From: an uncultured OCS116 cluster bacterium
GTDB lineage: Bacteria; Pseudomonadota; Alphaproteobacteria; Rhizobiales; TMED25
Assembly (NCBI GenBank): GCA_902633855.1
Contig: CACPHU010000003.1
Location: 58,329-122,328, forward strand
Direction: 5' to 3'
DNA length: 64,000 nt
In this document: positions 8,171 to 17,849 of the stretch, in pieces
Numbering within the stretch: the stretch's first letter is position 1
Layout of the letters: each line of letters opens with the position of its first letter
The notes under the pieces: generated by a model
Told to the model about the DNA's origin: nothing
The model's input: the letters and a program-made list of their open reading frames with translations, nothing else
Database searches by the model: none
Program-made: the position numbers and the translations under genes

Positions 8171-9262
8171 ATGAAACCAATAAAAGAACGAGTTTTATTT
8201 ATAGGAGCTGGTGCAGTCGGATCTTATTTGGGAGGGTGGCTGAGCGCAACAGGTCATTCAGTTACAATTATTGACCCATGGCATGAGCAAGTTGAATATG
8301 TTAATAAAAATGGTATTGAGGTATCTGGACCTCATGATACTTTTGTAGCAAAGCCAAGAATGTTGCACTTGCACCAATCTGAAAAAATTGCCCGTGAACA
8401 ATTATTTAATTTTGGCTTTATCGCAATGAAAGCCTACGACACAGAATGGTCAGCGCAATTTATTAATAAATTTATTCATCCGGATGGGCTAATAATATCA
8501 GCGCAAAATTGTTGGCCAGACCAAGAAATAGCTAATATCGTTGGTAAAAATAGAGCAGCAGGTCTTGTGATGTCAAACATATCTGTGGAGTCATATGAGC
8601 CTGGCAAAGTTTCAAGACCCGGTCATAGCCGAATGCGAGACATGGGGCATGACGTATTTAGATTGGGCTTACATCATAAAGAGGAAACCAAAGAGCAAGA
8701 AAAAATAAGAAAAGAGCTTGAAAAAATAAGGAAGGCACTCGATGTCATTGACTCATCTGTCATTACAGAAAATCTTTGGGGGGAAAGGTGGGCAAAGCTG
8801 TGCCAAAACTGCATGGGTAACCCGGTAGTTGCAATGTCAAATCTTGGAACAGCAGAGTTAGCGGGTGATGAAGTTTGCAGAAAATTACAAATAAATCTTG
8901 CTAGAGAGGCCGCTGAAATTGGAGAAAAACTCGGTCTTGATTTTGAGAAATTTGGAGGGGCAAGTAAGGATAAGTGGCTCCAATCAGTTGATAAAGATAT
9001 TTATTTAGAACTTGATACAATGATAAAAAAAAGGTCAAACGGACCAAACAGAAGACCCTCAATGGGTCAAGATATTCATCGAGGTAGAAAAACAGAAATT
9101 TTGCATATGAGTGGCCATGTGCTCGCGGAAGCGAGGGCGCTTAAGATTGATTTACCCTATACAAAGAAAACAATGGAAACAATCATCCAAATTGACTCTG
9201 GAATAATTCAACCTAGCGTGGATAATGTCTATACAATTATTAATTCACTTGAGACTGTTTGA
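8171..9262 (+). CDS. Ketopantoate reductase (ApbA/PanE) family oxidoreductase
   Basis: A 363-residue protein with the N-terminal Rossmann motif FIGAGAVGSYLGGWL and the two-domain layout of 2-dehydropantoate 2-reductases, with the C-terminal helical domain containing ENLWGERWAKLCQNC and the family-like PSMGQDIHRGRKTEI. True PanE is usually about 300 residues; this one has a longer middle with a charged helix (around residues 175-192). Its place three bases after a 2-hydroxyacid dehydrogenase in a catabolic run suggests a role on another branched keto or hydroxy acid rather than pantothenate synthesis (inference). Confidence 0.85.
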   Translation: MKPIKERVLFIGAGAVGSYLGGWLSATGHSVTIIDPWHEQVEYVNKNGIEVSGPHDTFVAKPRMLHLHQSEKIAREQLFNFGFIAMKAYDTEWSAQFINKFIHPDGLIISAQNCWPDQEIANIVGKNRAAGLVMSNISVESYEPGKVSRPGHSRMRDMGHDVFRLGLHHKEETKEQEKIRKELEKIRKALDVIDSSVITENLWGERWAKLCQNCMGNPVVAMSNLGTAELAGDEVCRKLQINLAREAAEIGEKLGLDFEKFGGASKDKWLQSVDKDIYLELDTMIKKRSNGPNRRPSMGQDIHRGRKTEILHMSGHVLAEARALKIDLPYTKKTMETIIQIDSGIIQPSVDNVYTIINSLETV

Positions 9263-9263
9263 C

Positions 9264-9677
9264 TTATTCTTCTTTAATCTCATCCCTTTTTGGATTTGAT
9301 TTTGCCATGGGGTCACCCCTCTCTTCCAAAACCTCAAGATATTGTGATGTTGCGTGTGCGATGCAAGGCCAGCCACCGTACATACCAACGTGTATCATAA
9401 TCTCACAAATTTCTTCGTGTGTGATACCAATGTGGTGCGCACTTCTGTAGTGTGAATGAGTTCCATGCGGTCTTGCGAGTGCAATATTTGCCGCAAGTGT
9501 TATCAATTGGCGATCGCGCAAGGATAGATGGGGGCGATTCCAAATCTCTCCAAATAATGTCCCCACAGATAGTTGGTACATATCTTCGGAAATTTGCCTT
9601 TGATTTAGCATTGTATCTTCACGGCCCATTTCCAATAGTTTTTTTAGGCCTTTTGTATAATTATCTTCTTGTGTCAT
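9264..9677 (-). CDS. Carboxymuconolactone decarboxylase family protein
   Basis: The 137-residue product has the all-helical CMD layout: LSLRDRQLITLAANIALARP in the first core helices and SAHHIGITHEEICEIMIHVGMYGGWPCI in the second. It lacks the CxxC pair of AhpD-type peroxidase members and instead carries a His-rich active region, as in the gamma-carboxymuconolactone decarboxylase branch. The ATG at 9677 has a strong GAGGGAGAG ribosome site. It faces the ketopantoate-reductase-like gene with stop codons two bases apart. Substrate unknown; a role in ring-cleavage or keto-acid metabolism is possible. Confidence 0.85.
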   Translation of the reverse strand: MTQEDNYTKGLKKLLEMGREDTMLNQRQISEDMYQLSVGTLFGEIWNRPHLSLRDRQLITLAANIALARPHGTHSHYRSAHHIGITHEEICEIMIHVGMYGGWPCIAHATSQYLEVLEERGDPMAKSNPKRDEIKEE

Positions 9678-9776
9678 TTCTCTCCCTCTAAATAATATTC
9701 ATATTTTGTTTTATTTTTATTGATTACAAATCAATTTATGTAAATATTATACAATTAATCTTAAAATAAAATCATT

Positions 9777-10856
9777 ATGCAACTAAATCATCAAGAAATT
9801 GGAATTGGTATTATCGGATGCGGAAGAATGGGTAACCTAAGGTCATCCATTTCCAGAAATAATTCTTCTGTGAAATATATTGGAATTTCAGATATAGATT
9901 CAGGGAAAGCACATCAGCTTGGTGAAAGAATAAATGCAGACATTATTAGCACAAATAATTCAGATATTATTAATGACGAAAATATCCATGCCCTTATCGT
10001 TTCAACGAGTGAGCCAGAGCACTACAAACCAGTCATAAACGCTCTTGAAAGAGGTAAGCCTGTACTTGTTGAGAAACCGATTGCGTTGAGCGTCGATGAA
10101 GCAGAAAAAATGGTTGAAGCTGCTGCAAAAAATAATACAAGTTTGCATGTTGGCTACACGCTTCGATTTAATCGGCATTACTTAATTGGGAAACAACAAA
10201 TAATTGAGAATAAAGTTGGCAATATATTATCTTGTGTAGGACGTTTTAATAATACGCAAAGAACTGGAGCGGAAATCTTAAAAAGATCGAAGCATATATC
10301 CTTTGTCAATGATGCATTAACTTACCTTGTTGATCTTTTTGGATGGTATCTTGATGGAAAAACACCAAAAGAGATAGTTGCAAAAGGCCATGGTAAAATA
10401 TACAGAAAAGATGGTTTTGACGTAGATGAAATTGCAGCCGCAATAATAACTTACGATGACGGTACAATCGTCAACCTATCGATGGGATATGCATTGCCAA
10501 AAAATTACCCATCTCATGGTAGGCTTGTGAGGGCAGAAATTATTGGAGAAAATGGTGTACTTTTTTTTGATGATGACAGAAAAGAGCATATTGGTTTCTC
10601 AGAGAGTGGTATGCACCATGCATACGTGGATACAAATACTGAAATGGGTTTTTTAACCAGTAACGCCTCTGGCAATTGGGCGGTTGATAAATATTGGGGT
10701 CCATTTGCTGACGAGACTCGTTCATGGTTAGAGTTTGTAACCCAAGGAATAGCATGCCCAAATACTACAGGAAAAGAAGGTCTTCAAAATCTGAAAATTA
10801 CCCTGGGTATAGAGAAGTCAATAAAACTAAATGAAGCTATAAAACTTGAGGTCTAA
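9777..10856 (+). CDS. Gfo/Idh/MocA family oxidoreductase
   Basis: A 359-residue NAD(P)-dependent dehydrogenase. The N-terminal Rossmann domain opens with IGIIGCGRMGNLR, and the family motif VEKPIALSVDEAE (with the conserved EKP Lys) is present. The C-terminal domain has the long beta-sheet used for sugar, inositol or other polyol substrates. It abuts the amidohydrolase gene, whose ATG follows its stop directly, so the two are translated together. Two related genes (61846-64000) share the same C-terminal style, ending with a WGPFADETRSW-like stretch. Substrate unknown. Confidence 0.88.
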   Translation: MQLNHQEIGIGIIGCGRMGNLRSSISRNNSSVKYIGISDIDSGKAHQLGERINADIISTNNSDIINDENIHALIVSTSEPEHYKPVINALERGKPVLVEKPIALSVDEAEKMVEAAAKNNTSLHVGYTLRFNRHYLIGKQQIIENKVGNILSCVGRFNNTQRTGAEILKRSKHISFVNDALTYLVDLFGWYLDGKTPKEIVAKGHGKIYRKDGFDVDEIAAAIITYDDGTIVNLSMGYALPKNYPSHGRLVRAEIIGENGVLFFDDDRKEHIGFSESGMHHAYVDTNTEMGFLTSNASGNWAVDKYWGPFADETRSWLEFVTQGIACPNTTGKEGLQNLKITLGIEKSIKLNEAIKLEV

Positions 10857-11855
10857 ATGAAAGTGATCGATATACATTCTCATATACTACCAGCGTCTTT
10901 GAGGGTCGCTTATGAAAATAATGAGCTGTGGTATGGTACGAAAATTGAACGAAATAAAGAAGGAAGAACTATACTAACAACTGGAAAACGAAAAAATGTA
11001 ATGAGTACGCCTGAGTATTGGACTCCATATAAAGAACGAATCGCTCTGATGGATGATGCAGAAGTAGATACCCAATTATTATCCCTCAATCCACAACTAC
11101 TTAGAGATAGCGACCCAATTGATATCGCGTTTAATGCATGCAAAGATGTAAATGACGAAATAGCTAACGCTGTGAGCAATCGTCCTGACAGATATCAAGG
11201 TTTAGGGACCATACCAATTAAAGACCCTGAAAGATCCATATCAGAGCTTAATAGGATTATCAACGAACTAAACTTAAAAGGTATCATCATCGGCTCCCAT
11301 ATTGATCATACGAACTTAAACCAGCGCCATTTCTTCGAAATTCTAATGGAAGCAGAAAAACTAGGCGCCTTTATTCTACTTCATCCGCTCTCTACTAGAG
11401 CTCATGATATTATGGGGGAGTATCATTTAATTAATCTCATCGGCAATCCAATGGAAACTACAACAGCCGCTGCAAATCTTATTTTCTCAGGATTCATGGA
11501 TCAATTACCTAATATAAAAATTTGTTTATCGCATGCGGGTGGCTATTTACCATTTGCAATTGGAAGGTTTGACCACGCGTATAATACTCGAAAAGATGTA
11601 AGTGATAATTTGAACAGAAAACCATCTGATTATCTCAGGAATTTCTACTACGATACGATCACTCATTCCGATACTGGACTAAAACAAGTAATAGAGATAA
11701 TTGGTTCGGACAGAATATTACTTGGTACAGATTTCCCGGCTGATATGGGCGTAAAAAAACCGTTAAAATGGATTGAGAGCATTAATTTTTCAGAAGATAT
11801 AAAAAATAATATTTGTTCAGTCAATGCGGAGAATGCTCTTGGACTTAATCAGTAA
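10857..11855 (+). CDS. Amidohydrolase family protein (ACMSD-like decarboxylase/hydrolase)
   Basis: A 332-residue metal-dependent TIM-barrel hydrolase of the amidohydrolase-2 group. The metal-binding HSH is at residues 6-8, the third His is in LLHPLST, another in SHAGGYLPFAIGRFDHAY, and the Asp in LLGTDFPADMG. This pattern is typical of aminocarboxymuconate semialdehyde decarboxylase and related aromatic-acid decarboxylases. Its start codon follows the stop of the preceding Gfo/Idh/MocA gene with no gap. The 3' end overlaps the next reverse-strand gene by 11 bases. It may decarboxylate or hydrolyse an intermediate made by the preceding dehydrogenase (inference). Confidence 0.88.
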   Translation: MKVIDIHSHILPASLRVAYENNELWYGTKIERNKEGRTILTTGKRKNVMSTPEYWTPYKERIALMDDAEVDTQLLSLNPQLLRDSDPIDIAFNACKDVNDEIANAVSNRPDRYQGLGTIPIKDPERSISELNRIINELNLKGIIIGSHIDHTNLNQRHFFEILMEAEKLGAFILLHPLSTRAHDIMGEYHLINLIGNPMETTTAAANLIFSGFMDQLPNIKICLSHAGGYLPFAIGRFDHAYNTRKDVSDNLNRKPSDYLRNFYYDTITHSDTGLKQVIEIIGSDRILLGTDFPADMGVKKPLKWIESINFSEDIKNNICSVNAENALGLNQ

Positions 11856-12804
11856 CTTCATTGAGAAACTTACAAATATCAATTGACTCTGCGATTGTTG
11901 ATTGCGAATGGGTTGTGATTTTATCAATGCAACTGAGAAAATAAGCAATTTGACTTGTGTGAAGATTCTTAAATTCTCTATACTCACAAATGTCATATTT
12001 TTTTTCACTTTGACGCAAGATCAATGGCAAATTTGGTTGTATCGAACAGAATCCCATCAAACCAGGTCCACTTATATTTACATATTGCACGAAGTCATTT
12101 GAGATCATATCAGCCTCAATAGTAATTGAGACACCCAATCTATTCAGTATTTTGACCGTAATGAAGTCTTCTGCAAGATGATCATTTTTATCCATCATAC
12201 TTTCTCTATCAGATCGGTATGTTTGGATGTCAATTTCTTCAATATTTTCAATTGGACCAAAATACCAATTTGCGAGATCAATCATATGGACAAAAAGTTC
12301 ATTAATTGCACCACCTCCTTTATTTTTTGAAAATTGCCATGCGTTATTTAGGCCAGGGCTTGCAATTCTCAAATATGCACTTTGAATATGGTTTTGATTG
12401 GCTTCTATGAACTCTCTCATTTCAATGTGTGAAGGTGAAAACTTATAAATATACCCACCCATTACTGTTAACCCCTTCTCAGTCGATAAGCGTTTAAATT
12501 TGGATAGATTATCCAAATTTAATGATAATGGTTTTTCGCATAAGATATGCTTATTGTTATTAATCAATGTTTCAATAAGTGTGTCATGTGTATTTGGTGG
12601 CGTACAAATTGAATAAATACCAACATCTGGTATAGCCACCAAATCATCAATTTTCTTATATTGAAGGTTGTATTCTGCAGCTAAATCACGAGCCCTTGAC
12701 TCAATAACATCAAATAGGAAGATATCTTTTATGCCATTCTCAAAATATCCCATAATGTGCTTTGGAGCCTGCCTTCCGCACCCAATTATACCAATTTTCT
12801 TCAT
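11845..12804 (-). CDS. Gfo/Idh/MocA family oxidoreductase
   Basis: A 319-residue dehydrogenase with KKIGIIGCGRQAPKH as its Rossmann opening and the CEKPLSLNLDNL motif with the conserved EKP. It differs clearly from the 9777 protein, being shorter with a more compact C-terminal domain (GGGAINELFVHMIDLANW). A GTG at 12822 is in frame, but the ATG at 12804 gives the usual family start. It is convergent with the amidohydrolase, overlapping by 11 bases, and is divergent from nadK. Confidence 0.86.
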   Translation of the reverse strand: MKKIGIIGCGRQAPKHIMGYFENGIKDIFLFDVIESRARDLAAEYNLQYKKIDDLVAIPDVGIYSICTPPNTHDTLIETLINNNKHILCEKPLSLNLDNLSKFKRLSTEKGLTVMGGYIYKFSPSHIEMREFIEANQNHIQSAYLRIASPGLNNAWQFSKNKGGGAINELFVHMIDLANWYFGPIENIEEIDIQTYRSDRESMMDKNDHLAEDFITVKILNRLGVSITIEADMISNDFVQYVNISGPGLMGFCSIQPNLPLILRQSEKKYDICEYREFKNLHTSQIAYFLSCIDKITTHSQSTIAESIDICKFLNEVTD

Positions 12805-12926
12805 GATAATGCCACCACACACAAGGAAGTAATCAAATATTATTTAATAAATCATGTAATTATGATACATATGATATTTGAAATAAGTTTAACCGCAATT
12901 GAAGCAATAATAAATATAGAAATATA

Positions 12927-13694
12927 ATGGCTGTTAAAAAAATAACATTCATAGCAAGTGAAACAGCACAAGCGACTGAAGCAAAAGAGAAATTAATTGG
13001 ATTATATGGGAACTCGGATATCGATGATGCTGAATTCATTGTTGCACTTGGAGGTGATGGTCAAATGCTGCAAGTGCTTCATCAGTTCATTGGATCCGGT
13101 ATACCAATTTATGGGATGAACTGTGGTTCCATTGGTTTTCTTATGAATGAATTAAGCTTTGATCATCTGGATAAGAAACTGGAAAACTCTGAAATAACAG
13201 AAATTAATCCACTTAAAATGTCAGTGATTGATGTATCTGGGAATGAGCATAGTGAAATTGCAATAAATGAGGTTGCCCTGACTCGAACGACCTACCAGGC
13301 AGCAAAACTAAAAATTTCAATAAATGATAAGGTCCGCCTAAATGAGCTAATCTCAGATGGATTATTGATTTCTACCCCAGCCGGCAGTACCGCTTACAAT
13401 CTTTCTGCAGATGGACCAATCTTGCCTATCAATGCGAAATTGATGGCCCTAACACCAACGAGTCCATTTAGACCGAGGAGATGGAAGGGCGCATTATTGG
13501 ATATTAATTCAATTGTTGAAATTGATGTAATTGATCCAGAATTCAGAAAGGTTAACGCCACGGCGGATAGTCATGAAATAATGGATGCACATAAAATAAT
13601 TGTTTCAAATGATGAAACGCTATCCTTGAAAATTATGTTTGACCCAGATCATAATCTTGAGGAGAGAATAATTACAGAGCAGTTTTCTTCCTAA
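12927..13694 (+). CDS. nadK: NAD kinase
   Basis: The 255-residue product phosphorylates NAD to NADP. The signature LGGDG is at residues 41-45, followed by [14 protein letters not shown], the NE motif in [10 protein letters not shown], and the [12 protein letters not shown] loop that binds NAD. The length is normal for alphaproteobacterial NAD kinases. The 3' end overlaps the thrS stop by 4 bases in convergent orientation. It starts 123 bases from the divergent Gfo/Idh/MocA gene, leaving room for its own promoter. Confidence 0.95.
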   Translation: MAVKKITFIASETAQATEAKEKLIGLYGNSDIDDAEFIVALGGDGQMLQVLHQFIGSGIPIYGMNCGSIGFLMNELSFDHLDKKLENSEITEINPLKMSVIDVSGNEHSEIAINEVALTRTTYQAAKLKISINDKVRLNELISDGLLISTPAGSTAYNLSADGPILPINAKLMALTPTSPFRPRRWKGALLDINSIVEIDVIDPEFRKVNATADSHEIMDAHKIIVSNDETLSLKIMFDPDHNLEERIITEQFSS

Positions 13695-15613
13695 AAGTTA
13701 AAATCTGGCGGATTTGCTCTGTTTTGAATTTCAGATATTGCGTCGTTAAGCTTAACAGTCTTTTGTACATCATTGCCCAATTCTCGTATGGTCACGGTCC
13801 CATCCTCAACCTCTTTTTGACCTATAACAAATAATATTGGAATCTTAACTGAAATATGCTCTCTAATCTTATAGCTTATTTTTTCATTACGGAGATCTGT
13901 TTCAGCTCTTAAATTACTCATAACACATCTCTCAAGCACATTATTTGCATACTGATCACATTGAGAATTGATTGTAACAATTGCTATCTGAGTAGGTGAT
14001 ATCCATAGGGGTAAGCGGCCGGCATAATGCTCAATTAGTATTCCTGTAAATCGTTCTAAAGATCCAAATATGGCTCGGTGTAGCATTACAGGAACATGCT
14101 TCTCACCGTCACTTCCAATATAGAATGAACCTAGCCTTCCAGGCAGATTAAAGTCGACTTGAAGCGTGCCACACTGCCAATCTCTTCCTATTGCATCTCG
14201 TAAGACGTACTCTAGCTTTGGGCCATAAAAAGCCCCTTCACCAGGGTTTAGCTCAAATTTTTGGTTTGTGGACTCTACCGCTTCTATGAGTGCCTTTTCA
14301 GCCTTATCCCAAATTTCATCCTCTCCAACCCTCTTTTCTGGTCTGTCAGAGAATTTTACGACTATATCTTCAAAACCAAAGTCTTTGTATATTGATAAAA
14401 TCAACTCATGGACTCTAATACATTCTTCTTTTATCTGCTCCTCAGTCAGAAAAATATGCCCGTCATCTTGTGTAAAATGTCGAACTCTCATCAGCCCATG
14501 CAATGCGCCTGATGGTTCATATCTATGCACTTTACCAAATTCAGCATATTTTATTGGTAAGTCACGGTAGCTCTTTAGACCATTTTTAAATATTTGTACA
14601 TGACCTGGACAATTCATTGGTTTTAGTGCAAATATTTTTTCATCCGGAGTAGTGCTAGTAAACATATTCTCTCCAAATTTTTCCCAATGTCCTGATTTTT
14701 CCCATAATGACCTATCCAACATATCGGGTGTATTGACTTCAAGGTACCCAGCATTCATTCCCTTACGTTTCATATAATCAATTAACTCAGTAAATAACTT
14801 CCAACCCTTTTTGTGCCAAAAAACAGATCCTGGACCCTCCTCTTGAAAATGGAATAGGTCCATTTCTCTACCAAGTTTTCTGTGGTCTCGCTTTTCTGCT
14901 TCCTCAAGCATATTGAGGTAAGAACTTAACTGATCATTTGTACTCCAAGCGGTACCATAAATTCTCTGAAGCATCACATTGTCAGAGTCGCCTCTCCAAT
15001 ATGCACCAGCTATTTTCATTAGCTTAAACGCCTTACCAATTTGCCCCGTTGAAACCATGTGTGGGCCTCTGCACAGATCAAACCAATTACCCTGTGAGTA
15101 TAGGTTTATATTCTCTCCCTCCGGGATATCCTTTATAAGTTCAACCTTGAATTCCTCTTTCTTTTCTTGAAAAATTTTGATGGCTTCATCACGACTCACT
15201 ATTTTTTTTTCAAATTTTGTATTTTGTGAGATTATTTCATGCATCTTTTTTTCAATTTTTACAAAATCCTCTGGCTTGAATGACTCCTTACGATAAAAAT
15301 CATAATAGAAACCGTTTTCGATGACTGGTCCTATGGTGACTTGGGTTTCAGGAAATAAAATTTGAACCGCTTCCGCCAGTACATGGGCACAGTCATGGCG
15401 AATGAGATCAAGTGCTTCAGGATGTTCCCTTGTCACAAACTCAATATCTGAGTTATTTGGAAGACTGTCTGTTAGATCTTTAATTTCACCGTTTACTTTT
15501 ACAGCAATTGTTTTTTTTAATAGTGATGGGGATATTGATTTCGCAAGCTCGGTCCCGTTGATTTTATCATGAAATTCCTTGCTGGAACCATCTAGCAGTT
15601 TATATATATACAT
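13691..15613 (-). CDS. thrS: Threonyl-tRNA synthetase
   Basis: The 640-residue product charges tRNA-Thr. It has the TGS domain at the N-terminus (from [12 protein letters not shown]), the editing domain with [10 protein letters not shown] and [12 protein letters not shown], and the class II core with the zinc ligands in [14 protein letters not shown] and [13 protein letters not shown], then the anticodon-binding domain. A TTG at 15637 gives an 8-residue extension; the ATG at 15613 aligns with the family start (E. coli ThrS 642) and has GAG upstream. It is the last gene of a run with the NifU-like scaffold and yidD. Confidence 0.97.
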   Translation of the reverse strand: MYIYKLLDGSSKEFHDKINGTELAKSISPSLLKKTIAVKVNGEIKDLTDSLPNNSDIEFVTREHPEALDLIRHDCAHVLAEAVQILFPETQVTIGPVIENGFYYDFYRKESFKPEDFVKIEKKMHEIISQNTKFEKKIVSRDEAIKIFQEKKEEFKVELIKDIPEGENINLYSQGNWFDLCRGPHMVSTGQIGKAFKLMKIAGAYWRGDSDNVMLQRIYGTAWSTNDQLSSYLNMLEEAEKRDHRKLGREMDLFHFQEEGPGSVFWHKKGWKLFTELIDYMKRKGMNAGYLEVNTPDMLDRSLWEKSGHWEKFGENMFTSTTPDEKIFALKPMNCPGHVQIFKNGLKSYRDLPIKYAEFGKVHRYEPSGALHGLMRVRHFTQDDGHIFLTEEQIKEECIRVHELILSIYKDFGFEDIVVKFSDRPEKRVGEDEIWDKAEKALIEAVESTNQKFELNPGEGAFYGPKLEYVLRDAIGRDWQCGTLQVDFNLPGRLGSFYIGSDGEKHVPVMLHRAIFGSLERFTGILIEHYAGRLPLWISPTQIAIVTINSQCDQYANNVLERCVMSNLRAETDLRNEKISYKIREHISVKIPILFVIGQKEVEDGTVTIRELGNDVQKTVKLNDAISEIQNRANPPDFNF

Positions 15614-15680
15614 ATCTAACTCAATCTCTGTTAACAAATCAGGTAAGTACCCATAGTATTAATGATTATTACGCAGATAA

Positions 15681-15968
15681 TCAATTATTTTTTTTTATTT
15701 TATAGCTCCATGGCTTATACCAAACACAACTTTTTGGTAATTTGCTTGGGACAGGGTCATAGCCATGCCCAGAGAGTGGATGACATCTTAAAAATCTATA
15801 TAAAAATAACCAGCCACCAGCCCATATACCAAATTTCTTAATAGCCTCAAGTGCATAATTAGAACAAGAAGGCAGATATCTACATCTGTTTCCTAAAAAA
15901 TAAGATAGGGTGTATTGATATATTTTTATCAATAAAATGAATGGTAAATTGATTACTGTCTTTAACAT
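15681..15968 (-). CDS. yidD: Membrane protein insertion efficiency factor YidD
   Basis: A 95-residue protein matching YidD: an amphipathic N-terminal segment, then IYQYTLSYFLGNRCRYLPSCSNYA with the conserved cysteines, and RFLRCHPLSGHGYDPVP. It aids insertion of membrane proteins by the YidC route, attached to the inner face of the membrane. It sits 12 bases after the NifU-like gene and 67 bases before thrS, an arrangement common in alphaproteobacteria. Confidence 0.95.
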   Translation of the reverse strand: MLKTVINLPFILLIKIYQYTLSYFLGNRCRYLPSCSNYALEAIKKFGIWAGGWLFLYRFLRCHPLSGHGYDPVPSKLPKSCVWYKPWSYKIKKNN

Positions 15969-15980
15969 AAATGATTTTGA

Positions 15981-16400
15981 CTAATTGCTTTGTATGGCCT
16001 CATTTACAGCCTCAAAAGTGAGCAAGGTTGACGAATGTCGCGATTTGTAATCTTTTACTGGCTCTAAATAACCAAGATCTGCCCACTTACCTTTTGGAAC
16101 TGGGCCGTTTTCTTTCAACATTTTTTTCATTTGCTCTGATATATTTAGCAACTCATCCACTGTTGATCCAATTATGTTCTTTGCCATGATCGATGACGAT
16201 GCTTGCCCTAATGCACACGCCTTAACTTCATGCGCAAAATCTGTTACAATATTATCCGACAGAACAACGTCTACCGTAACCTTGGAGCCGCAAAGCCTAC
16301 TTACTTTGGTTGCAGTTTTACTTGGATTTTTTAGTCGGCCAATATGTGAAATATTTGCAGCCAATTCAATTATTTTATTATTATAAACGTCGTCTAACAT
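15981..16400 (-). CDS. NifU-like iron-sulfur cluster assembly scaffold protein
   Basis: A 139-residue protein of the IscU/NifU N-terminal family. Two of the three usual cluster cysteines are present: C37 in RLCGSKV and C62 in KACALGQASSS. The position of the third Cys is taken by a His in KSRHSSTLL (H122), and the Asp that follows the first Cys in IscU is Ser here. This variant pattern is, to my knowledge, usual for the alphaproteobacterial paralogue beside yidD and thrS, so it is not a sign of decay. It may hold or pass Fe-S clusters in a way different from IscU. It is divergent from folE. Confidence 0.87.
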   Translation of the reverse strand: MLDDVYNNKIIELAANISHIGRLKNPSKTATKVSRLCGSKVTVDVVLSDNIVTDFAHEVKACALGQASSSIMAKNIIGSTVDELLNISEQMKKMLKENGPVPKGKWADLGYLEPVKDYKSRHSSTLLTFEAVNEAIQSN

Positions 16401-16540
16401 TGCATATTTTATAACCAGCTAAGAATGAAATAATTGTATTATAAATATATCATACTTATATTGATAAATAATAGATTTTAACATATATTCAACTTTTATT
16501 AGTTAAGAATTATCACCAAACAAACCTGGAGCAACCTATA

Positions 16541-17149
16541 ATGGATAAAAATTCAAAAATTACAAGTTTATCGAGGGCCCCCTCCATACCCTCTAGAGAA
16601 GAAGCTGAAGATGCTGTACGAACTATACTCGCTTGGATCGGTGAAGATCCAGGGAGAGAAGGCTTGCTCGAAACACCGCGAAGATTCATCGATGCATACA
16701 AGGAGTTTTTCAAGGGCTATAATGAAGATGGTGTTGACGTTTTATCCAAAACCTTCAGCGAAGTTGGTGGTTATGATGATCTCGTACTCCTTAAGGATAT
16801 TCAATTTAACTCATTTTGTGAGCATCACATGATACCATTTATTGGTAAGGCTCACGTTGCATATTTACCATCGAATCGTGTCGTTGGAATTTCAAAAATT
16901 GCAAGACTTGTTGACATATACGCGCAGCGTCTTCAAACACAAGAAACAATGACAGCTGAAATTGCAAACGCTCTCAGCCAATCACTCAATCCTAGGGGTG
17001 TTGCAATAATTCTAGATGCAGAGCATATGTGTATGTCTCTTAGAGGCGTAAAGAAAGACCAAGTATCAACAATCACAACACGGTTTACAGGAGAATTTGA
17101 GACAAATGAAGCGCTCAGGGATCGCTTTATGAAACTAACAAATAACTAG
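16541..17149 (+). CDS. folE: GTP cyclohydrolase I
   Basis: The 202-residue product makes 7,8-dihydroneopterin triphosphate from GTP, the entry to folate. The zinc-site motif FCEHHMIPF and the later HMCMSLRGV with the second Cys are intact, as is the core KAHVAYLPSNRVVGISKIARLVDIYA and the QETMTAEIA segment. GGAG lies upstream of the ATG. It is followed after 4 bases by hisI; the pairing of folE, hisI and the divergent NifU-like/yidD/thrS run is characteristic of alphaproteobacteria. Confidence 0.96.
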   Translation: MDKNSKITSLSRAPSIPSREEAEDAVRTILAWIGEDPGREGLLETPRRFIDAYKEFFKGYNEDGVDVLSKTFSEVGGYDDLVLLKDIQFNSFCEHHMIPFIGKAHVAYLPSNRVVGISKIARLVDIYAQRLQTQETMTAEIANALSQSLNPRGVAIILDAEHMCMSLRGVKKDQVSTITTRFTGEFETNEALRDRFMKLTNN

Positions 17150-17153
17150 CTAA

Positions 17154-17636
17154 ATGAGAGATATGGTAGATATTCCACTCGCGCAGAGAGAGAGTGTCTT
17201 TGAGGTTGAAGAAGGTACAGCTCTTGCGCCAAAATTCGATGAAAATGGACTTATTCCAGTCGTAACAACTGATAGTAAATCGGGTGAGGTTCTTATGCAT
17301 GGCTACATGAATAAAGAAGCACTTTTACTTACAATACAAAATAAAGAAGCATACTACTGGAGTCGATCGCGCAAATCGATATGGCATAAAGGTAAAACCT
17401 CAGGGCTAACTCAGAAAGTTAGCAGTATACGCATTGATGATGATCAGGATTCAATCTGGCTAATTGTTGATGTTGAAGGAGTTGGAGCGAGCTGCCACGT
17501 TGGTTATAGATCCTGCTTCTATCGCTCTATCAGTTTTGAAAGTAAAAATAAGGTAGTACTCAAATTTGAAGAAGAAGAGAAACTATTTGATCCAGAGGTT
17601 GTCTATGAAGGGCAAGAAAACCCAACTAAACTATAG
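17154..17636 (+). CDS. hisI: Phosphoribosyl-AMP cyclohydrolase
   Basis: This 160-residue enzyme opens the adenine ring of phosphoribosyl-AMP in histidine synthesis. The family stretches VLMHGYMNKEALLLT, YYWSRSRKSIWHKGKTSG and GASCHVGYRSCFYR with the zinc cysteines are visible, as is the acidic DDDQDS metal site. It lacks the fused HisE domain. The start could be 17154 or the Met three codons on (17163); the N-terminus is about 25 residues longer than the shortest homologues. It overlaps the convergent DUF3126 gene by 6 bases. Confidence 0.94.
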   Translation: MRDMVDIPLAQRESVFEVEEGTALAPKFDENGLIPVVTTDSKSGEVLMHGYMNKEALLLTIQNKEAYYWSRSRKSIWHKGKTSGLTQKVSSIRIDDDQDSIWLIVDVEGVGASCHVGYRSCFYRSISFESKNKVVLKFEEEEKLFDPEVVYEGQENPTKL

Positions 17637-17837
17637 ATCAATATCTAAAATAGCCATGTTGAAAGAATAAGAGATTTCACCTTCATCGTCATCCCTAAAG
17701 ATAACACCCATAAACTCGTCACCGACATATACCTCCATTGAGTCATCTTTCTTCGGACGCTCGACAACACGGATAACATCGGACTTAAATTTATCCCTGA
17801 GATAGTCCCGCAACATTTCACTCTCTTTTCTTTGCAT
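17631..17837 (-). CDS. DUF3126 family protein
   Basis: A 68-residue soluble protein with EMLRDYLRDKF, RVVERPKKDDSMEVYVGDEFMGVIFRDDDEGEISY, which matches the small DUF3126 family found in alphaproteobacteria, typically downstream of cysE. Function unknown. It starts 12 bases after the cysE stop, so it is likely in the same transcript, and its stop overlaps hisI on the other strand by 6 bases. Confidence 0.85.
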   Translation of the reverse strand: MQRKESEMLRDYLRDKFKSDVIRVVERPKKDDSMEVYVGDEFMGVIFRDDDEGEISYSFNMAILDIDL

Positions 17838-17849
17838 GATGAACTCTAT

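Noticed and set aside
8171..9262. Pantothenate synthesis panE
   Set aside because: It is longer than typical PanE and lies within a catabolic run with no panB or panC nearby.
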